This document shows positions 26,001 to 41,000 of a stretch of DNA of 64,000 nt, one piece after another. The position numbers were made by a program, and so were the translations under genes. The number at the start of each line of letters is the position of its first letter. Position 1 is the stretch's first letter. The notes under the pieces were generated by a model. The model was given only the letters and a program-made list of their open reading frames with translations. It made no database searches and was not told the origin of the DNA. This DNA comes from Desmodus rotundus. Its lineage: Eukaryota; Chordata; Mammalia; Chiroptera; Phyllostomidae. Location of the stretch: NCBI RefSeq assembly GCF_022682495.2, contig NC_071391.1, positions 42,809,998-42,873,997 of the forward strand, read 5' to 3'.

Positions 26001-29000
26001 CAAGAGATAGCAACATAATCTAATAATAAGGGTGGAGGGTAGAGAGAGGAAGAGAGGGGAGGAAGGAAATTAGGAGAGAGCTAAGGTTCTCATTCTGCTT
26101 GGGAGAAAGATATAGATACAAATTCACACTTGACATGTATCCATTCAGCAAATATTCACTGAGCACCTAGTATATATTATGCCCTATAAAATAAGCCCTA
26201 GAGATATACTAGTGAATGAAATAGATGAAAACTCCCTCTTGTGGGGAGATACAGTAAACACAATAAAAAAGTAATTTATATGCAAAAAGGTGGTAAGTGC
26301 TATTTTAAAAAAGCAGAGCAGGGAAAGCAGGGTCAGGAATGCTGGCGATCACAGGGTGGGGTTGCAATTTTAAACAGGGTGACCAGAGAAGGACTCTCTG
26401 AGAAGGTGCTCTTGGAAAAAGCCGTGAAAGAGTCATAGTTATAAAAACGTAAATTGAGCAGCTACACCTGTTGGGCAGGTGTATAAATGTTTTATATGTG
26501 CTTTCAACTGCAAATAAGAGAAAACTAGAGAAGTGTGGCTTAAGCGAGTAAAACGTTTGTGTCTTTAATTATAATATGAAGTCCGTGGATGGTATATTGG
26601 CCCAATAATATCAATCAGAACAAAGCTCCTCCCATCTTCCACCTCCCCCGTCCTCAACATGACTTTCTCCCTCATCTTGGTGAGATGGCTTCTCTATTAC
26701 CAGGAGCTTCATCACAGGGTCCGACAATAAGACAGGAGTAAAGGTCCAAAAGACTTTCCAGTTGGATCTGCCTCTTTTGAAACATTTTCCCAGTGACTTC
26801 CATGTATGTTTCATTGCCCAGAACTAAGTTACATGACTTCCTCCAAGCTAGGAGTCTATGAAAAGAAACAAAATCAAGATCCTAGCCCAGGCTGCTGTGG
26901 ATCAGTGGATTAAGCACTGGCCTGTGAACCAAATGTTGCAGGTTCAAGTCCCTGTCAGGGCACATTCCTGGTTGGGGGCCAGGTCCTCAATTTGAGAGGG
27001 GAGATAACCAATTGACATTTCTCTCCCTCTCTTTTTCCCTCCCTTCTCCTCTCTCTGAAAGTAAATAAATAAAATATGTTTAAAAAGAGGTTGTAAAACT
27101 AAGAAGGATGAGTAGGCATTGAGTGGTTCCTGGGCTACCATGGGAAGAATAAAAGTATAACATTCAAATCATTAGAAGACAATGATAGCAGTGAAAGTGT
27201 AAACACTCCTATAAAACACAAGAAATATAAAGAAGAATCGAAGGAATTAGGAAATACCAAAACAAAATGGGAAAAATAAGGCCAATCTTATCAGTAATCA
27301 TAATAAATGAGACAAACCTACTGCAAGACATAGCCCAGACTAAATGTTTCCCAGGTGTTAATAAGAGATACGCATAAAACAAAATAATACAGGAAGGTTG
27401 AAAACAAAGTGATAGCAAAAGATGAAGCAAATTCTTGATATTCTGAGTGTCAAACAAGAGAAAACTGTAGTAGAAAAATAGTAACAAAAAATGAAGACTC
27501 TTTCATAACAATAAAGTCACCAAGAAACATTTTTATGAACCTTTATGCATAAAACATGGTTTTGAAAATACATGTTATAAGTGAAAAAATATCAAGGAGA
27601 AATTAACACATCTATAAGTTACAGGAGGAAATTTTTAACATACACCTCTCAGAAAGGGAAAGAATAAGTGGATAAGAAATATCGCTATGGGTACAGAATA
27701 TTTGAATAAAACGATACATGAGCTTGGTCTAATACACATTTTCTCAGGTTGAGTTTCCTAGAAGTAGACCCTGAGATAGGAGTTTGGGGAAATGTGATGT
27801 ATCGAAGGAACTATCTGAACTACCATCAGGTCAGGAAACAAACCCCTGAAGGAGGGAAGCAAAACAGGGAAGAGGAAAGTGCCAAGTAAGATCCCAGCAA
27901 AGGCTGTTCGTGGTATGACCTGGAGAGAGAGACAGCTTTGGAATGCACATTGTATTGTGCAGTTGTCCCACTGTGAGACGGGAGCCAAAACAGGGCAGAG
28001 GAACTGTTCCACATGAAAGAGACTGAAGAGAAGTGACTGCTAAATGCAATGCATGATTCTGGATTGGATCCTGAAGCAAGAAAAAAAAAAAAGCAATAAA
28101 GGACAGTGTTGGAATAATTGGCACATTTTTATGGGCCCAGCACGCTTCTGCTGTGCAACTCTGCTGGCTGTATAATTGGCAAATTTTTCAAAGGATTGTG
28201 GGTTAGATAGAATTGTATCAAAGTGAAATTTTCTAGTGTTTGTTAATTGTACTGTAGTAATGGAAGAAAAATAACCTTGTTATTAGAAAAACTGGCATAT
28301 TTAGGAGTAAAGGGACTTGATGTCTGCAGCTTACTTTCAAACAGTTCAGGAAAACAATGAATATATACACAGAGAAAGAAAAACTAAATGAAAAGGTAAA
28401 TGGGACAAAATAATCTGGGAAAAAATATGAGAATTTATTAGACTGTCCTTGCAACTAACTCTCCTGGTAATTTTGAAAGCATATAAATATCAAATTACAC
28501 AAGAAACAAACAGGAAGAAAGAAAGAAAATGAATTTATTTCAGTAAAGCAAAGGTGGTCTAACACTGACAATTCATCATATTAATAGACTAAAGGAGAAA
28601 AATCCCATGATCACCTAAATAGAAAAAGAAAAAAAAAATCATTGGACCAAATTCAACACCCATTCATTATCAAGCTAGAAATTGATGAGCTTTCTTAAAA
28701 ATTGATAAAAGGTATCTACCAAACACTCAATTTAATATTATTTCTTTAATGTTTCAAATCTATTTTAGCTATTCAGTAATGCTACAGTTTAGTTATGCAG
28801 TAATGCTAACAGGCAGTAGCACGCTTTTCTTTAGCACAGATAACAAACTGGTTCAGTAACAATTCAGTTACCAGCTGTGATGATTTTTGACCCTCCCCTT
28901 CCCTTCACACTGCCCCCGACACACACACACACACTTTGGGGTGACTGCCAACAGGCACGGGTTCCGTTCCATTTCACGTAGCACAGCGAGGGGCTCCATG

Positions 29001-32000
29001 TGTTGCATTTGCCTGTCTTTTCACTTTTGATGGTGCTTTATTAGAAGTTAATTTAAGTGAATTTAATATAGATACATTTGTTGGGGGGTTGGCTTTTAAT
29101 TTTTTATATTTTGTTTAAAAAATCCTGAGCCTTGACTGGGTGACTTAGTTGTTTGGAGCATCATCCCAAACACTGAAAGGTTGCAAGTTCAATCCCCAGT
29201 TGGGGCATGTACAGGAGGCAACCGATGTCTCTCTCTCACATTGATCTCTCTCTCTATCTCTATCTCACTCTCCCTTCCTCTCTCTCCAGAATCAATAAAT
29301 ATATCTTCAGGTAAGGATTTAAAACAAGAAAAAAGAAAAGAAACCCTGGGATAGTAAAAATATTATGTCATATTACCTCTGAAAATTTTTTGGATTTTTG
29401 CTTGTCTTTTATCCACCATGAATTAATTTTTGTGCATGGTGTAGCAACTACTAGAAAACAATAATGTTTTAAAATACCATTTATAATTGCAATAAGAAAA
29501 TATCCAATACCTAATAATCAATCTAATGAAATATATTTAAGAACTCTAACAGGAAACCTATAACACCTTATTAAGAGAAATAAAAGAAATCAAAATAAAT
29601 GAAGAGATCCATGTTCATGGATTAGGAAATAAAATGTTGTTAAGATATCAGCTCCCCTCCAATTGACCTATAGATTCAAAGCAAGCCAATAAAAAATCCC
29701 AACAAATTATTTTGTGGAAATTAACAAGCTAATTCTAAACTTTATATGAAAATAACAAAAATTTGTAGGACTTACAATTCCAGATATCAAGACTTACTGT
29801 AAAGCTACAATAATTAAGACAGTGTGACCCAGACAAGAAGGTAGACAAAGAGAGTAGTGGGGCAGAAAAGAGTCCAGAAACAGACATCCTGTAATTAAGT
29901 GGGGGAAGGACAGTCTTTCCATAAATAGAAAATATAAAACATGACTTTTATTTCACACCATATATAAAAATTCACTTGAAATGAACCATAGACCTAAATA
30001 GAAAAGGTAATAAAAATTCTAGAAGAAAATATAGGAGAATATCCACATGACTTTGGGGGTAGACACAGATTTGATAAACCAGGTCAAAAGGCACAGACCA
30101 CCCTGACTGGTATGGCTCAGTTGGTTGGGGGTCATCCCATAAAGCAAAAGGTCGCTGGTTCAATTCCTGGTCAGGGCACCTGCCTGGGTTTCAGGTTCAG
30201 TCTCAGTTGGGGCACATATGAGAGGCAATCAATGTTTCTCTCTCATTGATAATTTTCTCCCTCTCCTTCTCCCTCCTTTCCCTTCTCTCTAAAAATAAAT
30301 TAAAAAATTTTAAAGGCACAGACCAAAAAAAGATTGATAAAATAAACTTCAAGAAAATTAAGAACTTTTGTTAATCAAAAGACAACATTAAAATAGTAAA
30401 AAGGTTAGCCACAGACTCAGAGAAAATATCTACAATACATAATTTTGATGCAGGGTTCATATCCAGAATACATAAAGAACTCCTACAAATTAATAGAAAG
30501 AAAAAAAAACGACAACCCAATTAAAAATGAGCAAGAGAGTTAGACACTTTACAGAAGAGGGTACTACATGGCTAATAAACATGAAAAGATGCTCAACATC
30601 ATTGGTGGCCATAGAAACACAAATCAGAACCACAATAAGATACCACTGTTTACCCATCAGTTTGGTTAAAATGAAAAATCCTGATAATACCAAGTGCTGC
30701 TGAGAACATAGCACAACTGGAAGTCTCCCACATCTCTGGTGGGCCTATAAACTGGCGCAGCCACTCTAGAAAATTGTATGGCACCGCCAAATATACATGT
30801 GCTTACCCCCGCAACACTCATGGAATGTATGCCCCAAACAAATGAGTGCTTATGTCCGCCAGAAGACACGCACAAGAATGTTCAAAGCAGCATTGTGCAT
30901 AATAGTGAAAAATTAGATCCATTGATGAGAGAATTAACAAATAAACTACGGTACATTCATACAGGGAAATACTACGTAGCATACGAAAGAATGGACCACT
31001 GCTACCTAGAACATTATAGATGAATCTCACTATGTTGAGTCAAAAAAAAAAAAAAGACAAAAGAGCACATGCTGTCTGATCCCATTTATATGAAATTCAA
31101 AATTAGACAAAATTAACTTGTGGTGACGGAGGTCAGAGTAGTGGTACCCGGGAGCTTACTGAGGGGCTGAAAATGGTATCTGTCTAAATCTGGGTAGTGG
31201 TTACATAGGTGTACGTGTATATGTGCAAATACTTCAGCAAACTGTACACCTGAAGTTTACTGAATGTGAATTGTACCTTGATAAAAAAATAAACTACTGA
31301 CTATTAAAAAGTCATAGCCAGTTTTGTAACATTAAAACAAAGTGGGATTTAGGATCTGGGGGGTAGAGAAAGGCCATGGAGCACGCGCCCCCACCTTCTG
31401 CCCCACTCGGTTTAGTGCAATGCCAGGTCCAGCAGTTGTTGTCTGGAGGATAAAGACCATTCTTCTGCATGAATGTACCAAGGGCCTCCTTCACATCACT
31501 TCTCACTTTTGCAGTATCTCGGTGGGTCCTCCCTCTCAGAACTGGACTGTCTGCATTAGCTAGAGGACTGTGTGAGTATCCAGCCCCACCTGACAGACAA
31601 CAAACTATGATGACGGATCATGGGTAAGAGGCAAGTACACAGCAGGACCTCCCAGAGCCCTAGGAAGGGGGCATGTACCACACGTGCATAGTAGGCGAAG
31701 TTAGGAAGGATGCCATCACTGGATGCTTCTACTAGCCACAGTGCCTGCCAAAGTTGCAAGGTGGGTTCAAAGATAAGCCTGGCTGCACGAAAGATCAGTA
31801 TTCCAACTCTCAAATTCCCTAGTGTCCCTGGCACAAACAACTGAAAAACAGATGTTGTTACATTCCTTTCCCTCCCTCCTCAGGGCCAGGACCAACCATT
31901 AGGGAAAGGCTGAATCCAAGCCTCTGCTGCCTGTTATTGATCCAACCACCCTGGAGCCCAGACAGCTGTTACTGGGCAGGTCAATGGCTCTGAGCCAACT

Positions 32001-35000
32001 GCAGAGTCCACAGCACCCAAGGGAATCCCAGGAGAAGCTTAAGCCAAGTGGAGGCTGGTACGCTCAGCTTGGAGAAAAGGTTCACAGTAAACTGAGGCCT
32101 CTTACCATTTGGAGGATGGATGTGCAGAGGTGCAGGCAGCGAGAAAGCAGCTGCAACGCCCTGTGGTTCTCCTTGGCTAGAGCCCGCTTTAGGTCCAGCA
32201 GCCCGTAGCTCCGATCCGGCTCCTGGGGGAGCCAGGTCACAGAGTGCAGCTCCTGCAGAAGCCTGGAACCCAGAGCCAAGCTGGTCAGAGCTGGCATCTC
32301 AGCCCTCTTTCCTTGGACATATTTGACTTCTCGCTAGCCCAGCTCACCTCAGAATGAGCAAAGATGGATAAAAATTATACTTCCAGGGACCGACAGCTTC
32401 CTTTTGAGAGTTACTTGGAAGAATTCAAGCCCAGGAAATTGCTGGCTGGGGAATTCTTTGGGAGAGACCTGGGGTATGTGCAAATGTTTACACTGAGTGA
32501 CCTTTTTGCCAGGAGAGGGGTCACATAGATCCTAAGGTCTGACTTAGAAGGAGAGACTACAGAGGCTTCCTCCTGGGAACAGGGGGAGCTGAGGGCCCTA
32601 GAAGTCTAGATGGATAGGATCAAAGGTAAGGAAACTGCAACTTCTCTATAGGCTGACTTATCCCTGAGGAAACCTACTTCTGTTACACATTCTCACCCCC
32701 CAACCCGCCCGGAAAATTACCACATCTCTAAACATCCTTGAAAAAGATGAAAGACCACCAGTAAGCAGAGAAAAGTCACAATGGGTGTCATTTATTCAGT
32801 ACCTATTGAGAAGCACTGAACATGGTGCTTTATGTTCACAATCTCATTTAATTCTCACTACAGCTGAGAAATCTGACAAGTCTACTTTTCAGATCAGGAA
32901 GCAGAGGCTCAAAGAGTAAAGTCCCGGTGGGGGATGGGGGCATAAGGTGGTTAAATGGTAATGGAAAAAAATAAACTAAAAAACTGTTTTGTTTCTCTTT
33001 GGCTGTGTTGTAAAAAGGCAGAAAGACTGTATGTAGAAGGGATGCCTGCTATTCATATATCATTAGTGATAGTTACTACTTGATTTCAGTTTAGGAATGT
33101 GTCTTAGAAGACCAACATAACTGAACTGCAAAACATCCAAGGACAGAGCATAATGAGAATGAGATCGTAGGAAGTGTGCTACATTGCTTTGAAGTGGTCA
33201 GCGACACAGGAACCAGTGGTTATCTTTTGTGACGAAGGAGGCATTACCAATTCTGCAGCATGTATAGGACTTTTGGCAATGTCACTTACGAGCTCACGGC
33301 AAGTGCTACCAGTTTATCTCCTGCATTGTCAAGGCAACGCTTGGGGGTGATTTTGTAGGTTAAGACTTATCTCTTCCTGAATTGGCTGAATCCATGTTTT
33401 CCTGCTTTCAGGACGTGTGTTAGGCAAACCATGCATTTAATTTGCTGGAATGGTTTCTTTACCTTTTATTTGAAATTAAGAGTTTAGTTAAATAACTGAT
33501 GTTACTTATGGACCCATAACCACATGATGACGTATCTCTTTAGAAGTTTAAAAATGTATCCATTGGTGTTCTTTTGAATAAACTTAAGATGGGCTAGAAG
33601 TTGAATATAAAAAATATAATGATACATGTAAATGATTATATTTTTCATAATTAACTGAAATTAAAGTGCATTATTTAAATTTAAAAATTTTTTTTAAAAG
33701 AGTAAAGTCCCTTACTGGTGTGAGGGATTTAAATTCAGATCAGTCCAGCCTCCAAGCCCTTATGCTGTTAATTACGCCGTGATGCTTGGGCTAGACCGGA
33801 GGACACCTAGGGCAGAGGTTACAAACTGGCAGCCCAGGTGCCAAATTCAGACTGCAAAGGTTTTCATATGTACCACTAAGAGTTGGCCAGTGTTTTAATA
33901 AAACTTTGAGCTAACCAGGTAAAATAAAGGAATTTTACAACAAAATGAGGATTTCCAGGAAATCCTGAAAAATAAGGTGGCCGACATGCTGGCCCTATAT
34001 TCCCAATGGCAACAGTCAGTTGGACCTGAGGGTGACCGTCTCCTTCAGGGGCGACCTCCAGATCACAGTCCCCACACTCGTACTGCCTTGCCCGACCCCA
34101 CTGCGTTTCTCCCACGGTTCTTGTTTAGGTCCCGTAAGCGTTTGTCACAGAAGGTAGCTGGAGTGGCTCCGGAGTGCAGAGAAAGCAAGACAATACTGAA
34201 ACTAGGAACACCTGAGCTTTTCCAAAGAAAGAATCCAAGTAATACCATGGAAAGTACAGGCAGATTGGATTCAAATACCTGAGTTAGATCCCCAGAATGA
34301 TACTTAATAATTGTGTGATCTGGGCAACCTGATGTAGAAATACTTAATTACATGGTGATATGTTCAGAAGGAAAAAAACTGATTACTTAACAATAGGTAA
34401 AGTCCGATCACAATTACGTATGTGATAGAAAAAAAAGACTAGAAGGAACAAAATAATGGGCCAAAAAAAAAAAAATAGACTAGAAGTATATGCAACAAAA
34501 TGGTCCTAGTGGTTATTTACAGGTGGAGGGATTAAAACTCTTTTTCCTTTGTGCTTCTTTGTATTTTCCAAACTTCCTACAAAGAACATGTTATTACTTT
34601 TGATACAAATGATATTTAAAAATCCATCCAAGCTGAATTTTGAAGACCTCACCTGCTGACATGGAGCAGTGCAGCCCCAAAGTGAGGCACGAGAAAGAGC
34701 AGATGCTTCCCCAGGAAAGACCGGCACCGGAGCAGCCCCTGAAACTTCACACTCTTCTTCCAGCTACAGATCAGAGGGCAGTGAGGACATGCTGCTTGCT
34801 CTCTGCAACGCTCCCCCCCAAACCCACACCCGTCATCACCTACCGGGCCCAGGCCTTGCGTAAGAGGCAATTCTTGAAGAATGGGATGAACTGGAGCTGT
34901 TGCCAGAGGACAGAGTGGCGGTGCCAGGTGCCCAGTGTTATGGTCTCAGTGCCCTCCACAGGATGTACATGCAGGATCCCAAAGGGAGAGAAGATGTAGT

Positions 35001-38000
35001 GCTCAGGATTCACCTTGCTTGGTGGCACTACCACCAGGCTGTAGGGCCTTTAAAAAGGGTTCTGATCAGTGGGAGTTCTGGGAACTTGTGCAGACTTCAG
35101 GAAGGGACAAAAGGAGGGAGGGGAGATTTGAAAAAAAAGAAGGGAGTCAGGAAAGAAGGCAGTAGAAAGTGGGAAGAGGGGAAAGAGAGCAGAATGATCT
35201 TCAAAATAGGAAGATGGAACAACTATTATTAAGAAGCCAAGGACAGATGGGAAGAAAGAAGAAGACCCCTAACCACTTCCAAAAAGTTCATATCTCCAGA
35301 CCTAGATACCTTACATCCCATCAAATCTAAGACAGCTATCAGTTGTAAGATGCAGCATTTTTTAATGAAACACTGAAATAAAAAATTCTGCCACTATGAT
35401 ACTCCATCAGTCTGTAAGGTGCATCACAATTTCAGAGATGTTGAAATGTGAAAAAAAAATGTACATCTTGGAAATGATAAAATACACATATCTCTAGACA
35501 CTGAAATAACGCCAGAGATAATCACAGAATGCCACCTGGAGTAATTGAGGGTGGGGAACAGGAGAGGGCAACTAGAAGACTAGATCCAGGCCATAAAGAG
35601 GAAAACTGCCACCTAGTGAACAAGGTATCTCCAGAGCCATCTTAAAATCCTACTAAATTCTCTTACTTCAGAGAAATGCACCTACATTCCACATTAAATG
35701 CAATTTATATGTAACTATATGATAGTTATATCTTGTTGCAGTAAACTAGTTAGCATAATGCTACGTTTGGGCACATTTAATAAAACACTTATTAATTTTT
35801 ATTTGGCAGTTTTCATAAGTTGGAGCCAGTAATATTTTTAAGCACTGAACATGTTTTATGCCCTTTGAAATCTGTATATCCTGCGCTGGTCCTATGCCTA
35901 TAACGCCTACAAGATAAAATGATCCTCCTCGATCTCTTATCTCTCTCCACTTTCTAGAATACATTACTAAGCACATGACTTGAGTGTTTAGATATATTAT
36001 GGGATGAACTAAGTCAAGTCATGTAAAAACTTTATTTCTGACAAAGTAACTAGATCTTTCAAGTACTATTATCCCCAGATTACAGATGAAGAAAACAAAC
36101 ACTGAAACAAAGAGAAATCATAACTTTGCCCAAGGCAGTAAAGAAAAGAACTCAGAATTTAAACCAGATCTACCTGACTCAAGCCTCCTCTCTTACCTGC
36201 TGGGCTCTCTTACTTCCCACAGGACAGCTACCTGTCCTAACTGAGCCCTAGCTGTCCCAGAGGGACACATCTGTCCCTATGACTTTGTTAATGGAGGCTA
36301 CTCTTTCTGCACAGGGCCAGGAGATAGGGAGTACTCCCCTCACCCCCAGTGGCCATTGCTCCTTTGCGGGGATACTCACTCATTCTATAAATGTTTATTA
36401 AGCCAAGTACTATATCAGGAATTCAGCTTACAGCAATGAACAAAAAAAGTCCAGTTCCTGATTTCATGTAGTTTAGTTAAACCATTGATCAAGTTCCCCT
36501 TCTGTGCAAATACCGTGATTGGAGATGAGGACATAAAAATTACTACACAGTCCTTGCCCTCCAAGCACTCCGATCAGTTGGAGTATTAGGTGATGCCAGA
36601 GAGTAATGGGGCAAGTGAAGATCTTCCTGAGTCCCAGACCCACATACTCGACTGCTTCCGAAATATCTCAAACTTCATGTCTAATGTGTACCTGAAACAC
36701 AGCAAGTTCCATACTGAATTAATCATTTACCCATTCCCAACATATTCCTACATTAGATCATTCATTCATCCATTCAACAAATGTTACTTTGTACTCTATG
36801 CTAAGCTGTCCTAAACCTTGAGGACACATTGCTGAACATTACAAACAACCCCCCTGCTCTAACAGAGCTCTCAGTCCACTGGAGAAGGTGATAAACTTAA
36901 TAAATGGGTGGGGGGGTGGATATTGGCAGTGCCACAGGAGGAGGGAGTACAGTTTTAAGTGGGGTGGTAAGAGAGGAGAGGTGATAGTGGAGCAAACACT
37001 CTATAAAGAAGTGAGGGGATAAATTCCTCTGTAAGTATGAATCAAAATCTAGGCCAAAAATTAATAAATTCAAACACATTAGAAAAACCCTGTTATATGG
37101 CAAATAAACAAAATCAAACAACAAACGTCAGGTTTCTACTGGCTGATGGCGAACTAGAAATTTGAACGAATACTCCCCCTTGAGAACTAGAAAAACTGGG
37201 CAAAATATCTGGGTAGAATGTGAAAACCATCTGTATGAACCTATCAGAGAACCTGCAAATTAAATCCCCTGGGCTTTGGGTTGGCGACCTAGTTACAACA
37301 CATGTTAAACCAAAAAACACCTCCTTCCTTGCTGTGGATCCCTGGCAACTTCTGCTACTTCTGCTCTTTCTGAGCCTCCTCTCAGTGTTTTGTGGGTGTA
37401 CAGTAAACCAGACACACAATTGCCTCTATTGGAAACGACAGGGGTCCTTTTGGGAAAAAAGCTACACCGAATGTGAAACTCGCTTCACTGGGCTTCTTCC
37501 TTGGCAGATGCTGGCCCTGCAATTATTCACTGCCCTTTCAGTGCTCTCGCTCAAGGGTTTCTTGTCTCTCTATTTGCCTAATTATCTTTGATTGTGCTGC
37601 TTCTCTGATGAGGACTGAGCTGATAGTTTAAAGCCCTAAGCTTATACTTTTCTTTCTGTAAGATTTCCACCATGGTCATCTCTTCCCACATGGCTCCACT
37701 ATCGTCACTGCCAGGCAGTCAGGTGTAGCCGCCACTAAGTAGTTCATCGCATTCCACCAAAAGAGTTAATTTAATTATTTGTGGTGGCACTGCCACTGGT
37801 ATCTTATTTCCCATTAGCAAGGAGCTCAGTACTGTTCCAGGCCAAGCACATTTTCAGACCAATATCAGAATCCCATATTTAAGGTTCGTTTCCTGGGTCT
37901 GCTCATACCAAGTACTGTATCAGTCAGCGGCGTCCAGGCAGGAAAACTGGAACAACACTAGGCATTACAACAAAGTGAACTCAATAGAAGGAATGTGTAT

Positions 38001-41000
38001 TTTTTTAAAACGATTTTATTTACTTATTTTTATGAGAGAGGGGAAGAGAGGGAGAGAAGGAGAGAGAGATCAATGTGTGGTTGTCTCTTGCATGACCCCT
38101 ACTGGGGGACCTGGCCTGCAACCCAGGCATGTGCCCTGACTGGGAATAGAACCAGCAACCCTTTACTTCACAGTCCGGCACTCACTCCACTGAGCCACAC
38201 CAGCCAGGAGAAAGAATGGGTTTTTAAAAAGGTGTCAGAGGACTGAGAAAGCAAAAAGGGAGCACTAAGGTACCACAGAGGTAATAACTGCAGGAAATGG
38301 ATGCCAGCCTCAGAACTAGACGAACAACGGGAAGAAGTCTGGGTTCTTAGAAGCTATGAGCATGGAGAAGGGATTTGTACAGTTGGAACTTGAATTTCTA
38401 AGGTGATGATTCCTGGCTGCTACCTAAGGATTTGGGAGCAGACGCCTTGCAGAGTTGAGACTCAGAATTCCGATGGAAAGGTGTTACCTGGCTGGTGTTG
38501 GTACCTCTCGGGATCACGAAGAGGCTGATTCAGCAAGTGCCTGCTGCTGCCAGCATGAAGGACCATTTCTGGGGCTATGCTGACAGGAAGAGCAAGCGAA
38601 GGAAGGAGAAATTCCCTTCTCTCCTGCTGTCTCGTCTCCTTCTAGCACCCCCTCTTAATCAAACCTAACTGGGGCCAGCTGAAAAATATGAAATAAAGTT
38701 CTCAGTCTCAGCCGAAGTATCACAAAGCAGAGAGAGAAGAGTAAAATTAGAGCCAATACACAATGGCTTAATAACTGGCACAATGCTCTCGGTGAATGTT
38801 CACTAAATTAATCGATTTTTACATGAATGGATGACACTGATCCCTAGTGCTACCTAAGCCCAGGAGAAAGGGTTCAGTGTGTGCAGGAAATAAGGCTCTC
38901 TGCAAGGATGTATCAGATATTGCTTAAAGGCGTGGACTTTTGAATTAAGACATCCCTAGGTTTAAGTCCTGTTTCCACCACTTATTTGGCTTTGGACAAG
39001 TCACTTAACCTCTCTATTCATCAGTCTACTCATGTCATGTATGGAAATAATAATAGCACCTACCTGGTAGGTGAGGATTAAATAACACATCTCATGTGTT
39101 TATTAGCACAGTGCCTGGTATACAGAGAAGCTCAGTTAATGGTAGTTATTATTAGCACTTCTGAGAAGAGGTGAGACTTGAACAGGGTTTTTGAAAATAT
39201 ATAAGATTTTTATCTAATGGAAGGAGGTGAATAAATGGACCTTGAATCAGTGGGAGGAGGAGATTTACTTATATGGCTCCTGTGATTGGATAAAACTAGA
39301 ACTGGGAGGTAGTTGGTTAAGGAGCATAGATTTTGCCCTGGCTGAGTAGCTCGGTTGGTTGGAGTGTCGTCCCGATATGCCAAGGTCATGGGTTCGATCC
39401 CCTGTAGGGCACATAAGAAATCAACCAATGAATGCATAAATAATTTGAACAACAAATCAACGTTTCTGCCTCTCTCCCTTCCTTCTTCTCTCTCTAAAAT
39501 CAATCAATAAAAAATGTTTTAAAAAAGAGAACAGATTTTGGTTCAGCCTAAAGAACAGAACACTTCAGGAGACAAAACTTCCCTGAGACTGTACAGATTT
39601 AAGCAAACACCTGATTCGTGAATTGGAGCTGGGAAAAGTTGCATTAAATTCCTTTCTGAAATAATGACCAAAGGCTTCTATCATTCTAGGACACAATGGA
39701 GAAGACAGAGCAAAAAGTAGAAGAGGGTGACTAAGATAAAAGGCTGTGAGACTGTGGTGAAGGAAAGAGGGAGGGAAACTGGGAGACAGAGGAGAAATGA
39801 GAAAGCAGAGGAAAAAGTACAGGACAGGAGCGAGGATGGAGAGGAGGAGGGAGAGATAGCATGGGAAGAAATCAGGGAGTGGAAGGAGAAGAGGTCTAGA
39901 TTTAGGCTCTTACCTAAAGTATCGGCTAGGAGCCACATTGAGGTAGAGGAAGTGAATCTTCTTCAGGTATCTCTCTTTCTTCAGAATGGTCATCACCTGG
40001 CTACCCAGGAGAGAAGTCTGAGGTAAGAAGCCAGGGCTGCTCTTTTGGAAGGTCTTTTTTCCAGGAACTCTAGAATCAAGCTGAGACCTGTATGAGAAAA
40101 AAAAACCAGGACAGATGAGGCACAGCAAAGAAGTCAGGTTGCCACTGTTGGCCAGGGAGAGGAGAGGCTGGGTCAGGTGCCTGAGAGGACCCGCTTTGGC
40201 ACTGTCAGAGTCTTTTTACCACCTACACAGCGAAAGTGTTCACATATTGAGCAAATACAGCTATGGCACGGCAGGGACAGGCAACTATACTCACATAGAC
40301 ATGCACAGAAAACTCTTTCCTTTCTGATAAGTGACTCATCATTCTGGATTGATTGTAATTACTACGAAGTAAATATTATGTAATATTGAGTAAAAATAAT
40401 GGGAATACTTTTATTTTCCCAACTTATGCAAGCCCACAGTCCTGGATTCCTCCTCTCTGGCAACTTCTCTAACCTTCTAGATCTCCTAGCTTTACTCCCA
40501 TTATACTCACTTTCCAACCCTCCCCAATCTCTACATCCTATTCTTCTTGCTCTTCCCCCATCATCACTCAACCTCCAGCTTCATATTCTTCCCTTTCAAG
40601 CCATGATTCAATGCTTCAACCCCCTCAATCTTCTTACACTTCTAACACACCAGTCAACAAAATGAATATGAAAATTAATGATCTAAGAAACCAAAAGTTA
40701 ATTACCTAGACTAACAATTTTGGTTGGAATAACCTCAGAGCAAACACACACACACACACACACACACAACCCTCTGAATAATTAGACTTAAGCAGTCAAA
40801 GTACACCTGTGTCATTAATTCACCTAAACCTAAATCAACAGAATAAGCTACCCCAGGGATAACAGTACAATTCTGTTTTAAAGTTCATATCATCCTTGGC
40901 TCATGTGGCTCAGTGGATTGAGCGCTGGCCTGAAAACCAAAGGGTGGGCCAGGTCCCCAGTTTGGGACATTCAAGAGGCAACCAGTTGATGTATCTCTCA

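Larger units (their letters stand above)
28540..31310 (+). mobile_element. Old L1 LINE, sense, 3' half of ORF2, split by two VES SINEs
   Basis: Typical ORF2 codon relics such as 'aatcccatgatcacctaaatag', 'ccatgttcatggattaggaa', 'agatgctcaacatcattgg' and 'aaccacaataagataccact' run in the proper order to an A-rich end near 31310. Many stops. The VES copies at 29127 and 30101 interrupt it. About 28740-29126 is foreign to the element. Confidence 0.85.

Noticed and set aside
31312..31506. Continuation of the DNHD1 frame past the 40-bp exon
   Set aside because: The frame stays open for 60 more codons, but ending there would break the phase into exon 9, and GTGAGAAG offers a donor at the right point.
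37220..37591. Plus-strand 123-codon frame with a hydrophobic stretch
   Set aside because: No recognisable family, no supporting splice sites or promoter, inside a repeat-rich DNHD1 intron. Left unassigned rather than called a gene.
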